Source: Callaeas wilsoni (Eukaryota > Chordata > Aves > Passeriformes > Callaeidae). From it: DNA of 64,000 nt. The notes under the pieces were generated by a model. The model made no database searches. It was not told the origin of the DNA and saw nothing but the letters and a program-made list of their open reading frames with translations. The DNA lies in assembly GCA_013398955.1 (NCBI GenBank), contig VWPU01001331.1:35562-99561 (forward strand). Direction: 5' to 3'. Shown here piece by piece: positions 61,701 to 64,000 of the stretch (its first letter is position 1; each line of letters opens with the position of its first letter). Made by a program: the position numbers and the translations under genes.

Positions 61701-63984
61701 TAAGTAACTTCAGCCCTTTGAAATTTGTTTTATGAAAACACTGGCTATACTTGAATCTTAAAGAACTTTTCAGGATCAGCTATACTGGTTTTAAGAGTTG
61801 TTATTCTCAGATGTCCTCCTGGTCACGCACTGCCACCGTCTGCTCCAGTAAAAAAATTCCTGTGCCAGAAATATTCCTGCTTATAGCCCAATTTACTAGC
61901 ATAAATCCAACTTAAACTACTATAATGAATCACAGACTGTGACTGCTAACAATCTGACACATGCTCAGTCATCTCTATAAAAGGGAAATGGGGAATCTGT
62001 AGTTTCAGTCAAAAATGTTTCAGTTTCCTAGAATCCATAAGGGGGTAAAACACAGCAGTTAAATGTGTCAGAACTCAAGCACTGGCAGACAAGTGTGTAA
62101 CTCAACAACTGGAAAGGATCACAACTGAGCAATTAAAAGGACTTTCACAGCTAAGACGGAGCAACCAGATCCTTATAGTTCAGTGCACTGAACAGTAAAA
62201 TGGGTCTGTTGTCATGGAAGGAAAACACTCCAAAGACGACAATTGTACTCTGCACCACAGCTACTGTAACTCTGCAGAGGGGATGCAGCAACTCCAAACG
62301 GTTCCCTCACAATCGTCTGTGCACAGCCAGGGATTTTTAAAAAGCGCCACGGCCTTTCCAGTGACATGCCAGTTGTAGAGCCAGCTTTGGAGAAAAAGTA
62401 AGCTACTGGAGTCAAGAGAGAAAAATAAAGAGTTTTTAATGTAGGTTTAGAACAATTAATTAAACTTGTGATGAATACCCCAGTTAAGAGCTTAGGAAAC
62501 TCTCCCCTTAATCTCCTAAATACAAGAGTTCCAAGTTTTCTTTGATGTATTCTAATATTGTGATTCATAGTGTTGTCCTCACACCTAGATAAACTGACAG
62601 TCACTAGCTCTTCATTGATCACATTCTGAATTTTCACCAGGAAGAATTATGGGGCCTTTAAACCTCAATAGTTTTCATGCCTCAGTAATCCTATGAGTCA
62701 GCTGTGTCTGAACATCACGCAGTTTAGCGCCATACTCCTGTTCAAAAGCCATGCTAGTTTTTAATCACTTTGGAGACAGAAAAACTGAGGCTCTCAAGTG
62801 CCTGAATTATCAAGCCCTTAATTTTGGCTGCCTTTTGTTTGAAAACAGAGACAACTGTTCGCAGACTTGGAGGTGAGAAGCAAATATAATAGAATTCTAT
62901 ACAGACGAGAGGTGAAACACTCTAAAAAATAATTTCAGATCAGTGAGCACCTAATCCTAAACTGCCTCTGCATCTAAGAGCCCATTTCTGTAGCAAATAT
63001 ACATTAAGTTACACTAGCTCCTGCAGATATTGTTCATCATCTGCTCCAAACATTCAAACTGCTAACTCTTGAAGTAAGAGTGTGCTTCTACTGCCTTCAC
63101 AGAACTACATAAAGGTTTCCACAGTGGAAAATTAATTTGTAAATTATTTATAGCAATAATTAAATTATTACGAAAACCTTCTCCTGATAAGGGCTTTTCA
63201 CCACTACTGTAACATCTGTTACACAATTCATAGACATTACTAAACATAAAGTAGGTGTTTCAACTTAAGTACCACAGAGCAAAGCACCTTTAAAAATTCT
63301 GACCCTCAGATACACTGTGTGTTTCATAGCATGTTATTACCACGGCAGGGCTAACTTCAAGCTCCTGATCATTTATTTCGATTTAATGCACTGCAAGCTT
63401 TCAGTAGCTCCTCAATTCAGAGTAATTAGTTAAGATACAGCAATTAAGCAAATTGCACATTCCCATGGAAGAGATCATCCGTCAAACTACAAAGTGACAC
63501 GCGACGTCCCGTCACTGCGAGGCACAGGCACGGTCCCGGCTGTGGGAGACAAGCAGCAGCAGCCACGCACCCTGGGGCTGCCCCGGCCGGAGGGAGGGGG
63601 GGAGGCAGCCGGCACCGCCGTCCCAGCACCTGGCGAAAGCCAGGCGGGCGCGAACAACCTCCAGAAGCGAGGCAGCTCCCTTGTTTGTGGCTGACTTATG
63701 TCCTCTCCGGCGCCGTACTCTATTCCTGGAGCCCACAAGTGCCCCGCAGGCCGGGGAGAAGCAGGAGCCAGCCCTGCGCGGGCCCTCAAAGCGAGGTGAT
63801 GTGAGGCGGGCACGGCGCCCACGCCAGCTCCGCCCCGGACCTCTCCCTCCGCCCGCCCCTCACTCACCTGCCCCGCCAGCCCGGCCAGACAGCGCAGGGC
63901 GCTGGTCGCTACCTCGGAGGCCGCAGGGTCGACCTCCGGAGCGCGGGCGCCGGGCGGGAGCGGGCCGGCCGCCGCCGCCGCCAT
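49666..63984 (-). CDS. MBIP: MBIP, MAP3K12-binding inhibitory protein 1 (9 coding exons, complete)
   Basis: The coding sequence joins 63868-63984, 59461-59580, 57560-57772, 57359-57455, 55821-55886, 53992-54144, 52282-52379, 50932-50970 and 49666-49776, all on the minus strand. This gives 1014 nt, or 337 residues plus a stop; human MBIP is about 344. Every junction is GT-AG and the phases agree throughout. Family knowledge: MBIP binds and inhibits the kinase MAP3K12 (DLK/ZPK), which dampens JNK signalling. It is also a subunit of the ATAC histone acetyltransferase complex and is largely nuclear. Seen here: a conserved segment with FDPEVVQIKAGKAE at residues 137-150 running into IDRRISAFIERKQAEINENN (151-170), a coiled or zipper-like helix at about 263-278, a basic GKRRKVQ nuclear-localisation-like motif at 292-298, and a second leucine/isoleucine heptad helix at 306-320. 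The first 39 residues are Ala/Pro-rich and diverge from the mammalian N terminus as I recall it. The start is supported by G at -3 and +4 and by the CpG island. Identity is near certain. Confidence 0.97.
50801..50801. other. Undetermined base between two TTGGCAG copies
   Basis: The only N in the window sits between TTTGGCAG and TTGGCAGC, so seven bases are repeated on both sides. This looks like two overlapping contig ends joined with a one-base gap rather than a real duplication. It falls in MBIP intron 8 and does not affect coding sequence. Confidence 0.8.
50932..50970 (-). CDS. MBIP: MBIP coding exon 8, micro-exon with basic motif (residues 289-301)
   Basis: A 39-nt exon, phase 0-0. The acceptor is TTTTCTTCAG and the donor is CAT|GTAAGTG. 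It encodes SCSGKRRKVQSPH. The GKRRKVQ cluster is a monopartite nuclear-localisation-like motif. Because the exon is symmetric, skipping it would remove the basic motif and keep the reading frame. Confidence 0.95.
52282..52379 (-). CDS. MBIP: MBIP coding exon 7 (residues 256-288)
   Basis: A 98-nt exon, phase 1 to 0. The acceptor is GTATTTAG and the donor is GTA|GTAAGA. It encodes GGPVPRDIYQRIKKLEDKIL, then ELEGLSPEYFQSV. Hydrophobic residues at 263, 267, 270, 274 and 277 give the zipper-like heptad spacing described for this family. Confidence 0.97.
52380..53991 (-). other. MBIP: MBIP intron 6 (1.6 kb), containing an A/C-rich tract
   Basis: The central part (52921-53100) is a strand-asymmetric A/C-rich tract, G/U-rich in the MBIP pre-mRNA. 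The rest is unique-looking AT-rich DNA. Confidence 0.7.
52921..53100. repeat. A/C-rich low-complexity tract (MBIP intron 6)
   Basis: The plus strand is almost wholly A and C, with AACC/CCAAA units (AAACCAAACCAAACC near the start) that degenerate to the right. The minus strand, which is MBIP mRNA sense, is runs of GG/GGG separated by T-runs. It creates spurious long frames on both strands, which are not genes. Confidence 0.85.
53992..54144 (-). CDS. MBIP: MBIP coding exon 6 (residues 205-255 plus one base)
   Basis: A 153-nt exon, phase 1-1. The acceptor is TTTACCTAG and the donor is ACAG|GTTTGT, which is weak because +3 is T. It encodes SRVVNTYGPQTR, a variable His/Ser-rich linker, and then CGNQAVEERLQNIEAHLRLQT, the start of the helical C-terminal region. 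Confidence 0.96.
54145..55820 (-). other. MBIP: MBIP intron 5 (1.7 kb)
   Basis: AT-rich, with a small (CA)n cluster near 54811-54823. No gene, RNA or clear transposon is seen. Confidence 0.7.
55821..55886 (-). CDS. MBIP: MBIP coding exon 5 (residues 183-204)
   Basis: A 66-nt exon, phase 1-1. The acceptor is TTTATTTAG and the donor is AAGG|GTAAGC. It completes the split Glu codon and encodes NSCARTDAIFTPYPGFKSHIK, matching the family. Confidence 0.96.
56706..56730. repeat. 10-bp inverted repeat, 5-nt loop (MBIP intron 4)
   Basis: CTGTACTACT, loop TATGT, AGTAGTACAG: a perfect stem inside an intron, so it could fold in the pre-mRNA. Confidence 0.9.
56856..56875. repeat. 9-bp inverted repeat, 2-nt centre (MBIP intron 4)
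   Basis: ATTGTTGGT, AC, ACCAACAAT: a perfect match, 126 bp from the previous hairpin. Confidence 0.9.
57274..57308. repeat. A-rich run (U-rich in MBIP transcript)
   Basis: Nearly pure A on the plus strand with scattered G/T. In the MBIP pre-mRNA it is a U-rich tract starting about 50 nt after the exon 4 donor. Confidence 0.85.
57359..57455 (-). CDS. MBIP: MBIP coding exon 4 (residues 151-182 plus one base)
   Basis: The acceptor is CCTGCAG and the donor is CAAG|GTAACT, which departs from the consensus at +5. The exon is 97 nt, phase 0 to 1. It encodes IDRRISAFIERKQAEINENN and then VREFCNVIDCNQ, the most conserved block of the family. It is separated from exon 3 by an intron of only 104 nt (57456-57559). 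Confidence 0.97.
57560..57772 (-). CDS. MBIP: MBIP coding exon 3 (residues 80-150)
   Basis: This is the largest coding exon, 213 nt, phase 0-0. The acceptor is TTGTTCAG and the donor is GAA|GTAAGTG. It begins PLLEKLQSLIKEE, passes through an acidic, polar, poorly conserved middle (about residues 95-130, probably disordered), and ends in the highly conserved FDPEVVQIKAGKAE. Confidence 0.97.
57773..59460 (-). other. MBIP: MBIP intron 2 (1.7 kb)
   Basis: An AT-rich intron with a short poly(A) run at about 58987-58997. No coding, RNA or repeat feature is recognised in it. Confidence 0.7.
59461..59580 (-). CDS. MBIP: MBIP coding exon 2 (residues 40-79)
   Basis: The acceptor is a T-rich tract ending TTGAAG, and the donor is CAG|GTAAAT. 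The exon is 120 nt, phase 0-0. It encodes the segment beginning LNLGDDIVKVVIDWSKLQS and ending in an LLFSALQQHIL helix, which is nearly collinear with the mammalian protein. Loss of this exon would keep the frame. Confidence 0.97.
59581..63867 (-). other. MBIP: MBIP intron 1 (4.3 kb)
   Basis: The largest intron of the gene. Its 5' end lies in the CpG island and the rest is AT-rich and unique-looking. I see no exon-like frame, RNA gene or clear transposon. First introns often carry regulatory DNA, but nothing specific can be shown here. Confidence 0.7.
63868..63984 (-). CDS. MBIP: MBIP coding exon 1 (residues 1-39)
   Basis: The exon runs from the ATG at 63984 to the donor CAG|GTGAGTG, phase 0. 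It encodes an Ala/Pro-rich head that begins with five alanines after the Met, coded by a GCG/GCC run. Only the final residues (GLAGQ) resemble the mammalian exon 1 end (LVGQ). The frame stays open past the donor to about 63487, but that extension is intron read-through. An upstream in-frame ATG cannot be excluded because only 16 bases of 5' sequence are visible. Confidence 0.93.
63968..63983 (-). repeat. GCC/GCG triplet run coding the N-terminal Ala tract
   Basis: Five consecutive GCN codons follow the start codon of MBIP and give MAAAAAG. Short triplet runs like this vary in length among species. Confidence 0.7.
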
Positions 63985-64000
63985 GACACCGGGCCGGGCC

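Larger units (their letters stand above)
63490..64000 (-). promoter_or_regulatory. MBIP: CpG island covering the MBIP promoter-proximal region, exon 1 and start of intron 1
   Basis: Composition changes sharply near 63490 from AT-rich intron to G+C-rich DNA dense in CpG, continuing to the window edge. It covers exon 1 and about 380 nt of intron 1, which contains CCGCCC/CGCCCC-type Sp1-like boxes (for example around 63848-63860). The core promoter and transcription start lie beyond 64000. Island promoters of this kind usually belong to broadly expressed genes, which fits MBIP. Confidence 0.8.

Noticed and set aside
63487..63867. Continuation of the MBIP exon 1 frame, and opposite-strand frames in the CpG island
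   Set aside because: A consensus donor at 63867 and the in-phase join to exon 2 show this is intron. GC-rich DNA simply has few stops.
1..64000. Endogenous retrovirus, LTR pair, CRISPR array or bacterial-type operon
   Set aside because: I looked for paired LTR-like ends, gag/pol-like frames and spaced repeats and saw none. The exon-intron structure and CpG island show nuclear vertebrate DNA.

Overview
The window is vertebrate nuclear DNA, most likely from a bird. It holds one recognisable protein-coding gene, MBIP (MAP3K12-binding inhibitory protein 1), on the minus strand. All nine coding exons can be placed, from the ATG at 63984 to the stop at 49666. They join without a frameshift into a 337-codon reading frame, and every intron is GT-AG. 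The bird assignment is an inference. It rests on the compact gene (about 14.3 kb from start to stop codon), the scarcity of interspersed repeats, a clear CR1-type LINE 3' end at about 25200-25600, and the absence of anything resembling the usual mammalian repeats (Alu/B1, L1).

Layout. Positions 1 to about 48800 are a gene desert. I find no exon chain or RNA gene there. It contains a CR1 fragment, several very old repeat-like segments (21221-21330, 39385-39480, 42040-42185, 43190-43480), simple repeats, an A/C-rich tract at 30989-31220, and stretches that read like candidate conserved regulatory DNA. Positions 48829-49665 are the probable MBIP 3' UTR with several AATAAA signals. Positions 49666-63984 are the MBIP exons and introns. 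Positions about 63490-64000 are a CpG-rich promoter and first-exon island, cut by the window edge 16 bases upstream of the ATG.

Context. In human 14q13, MBIP lies between NKX2-1 (on its 5' side) and a gene desert reaching towards BRMS1L (on its 3' side). If synteny holds, NKX2-1 lies beyond position 64000 and this window covers the desert on the 3' side. That desert is a plausible place for long-range regulatory elements, but the sequence alone cannot prove it.

I did not find a clearly new biological system. The items most worth a second look are a 13-bp perfect inverted repeat at 47998-48025, a 279-codon open frame at 13902-14741, a degenerate leucine-rich CARD-like coding trace at about 23529-23851, two strong hairpins inside MBIP intron 4, and MIR-like and other ancient repeat fossils.
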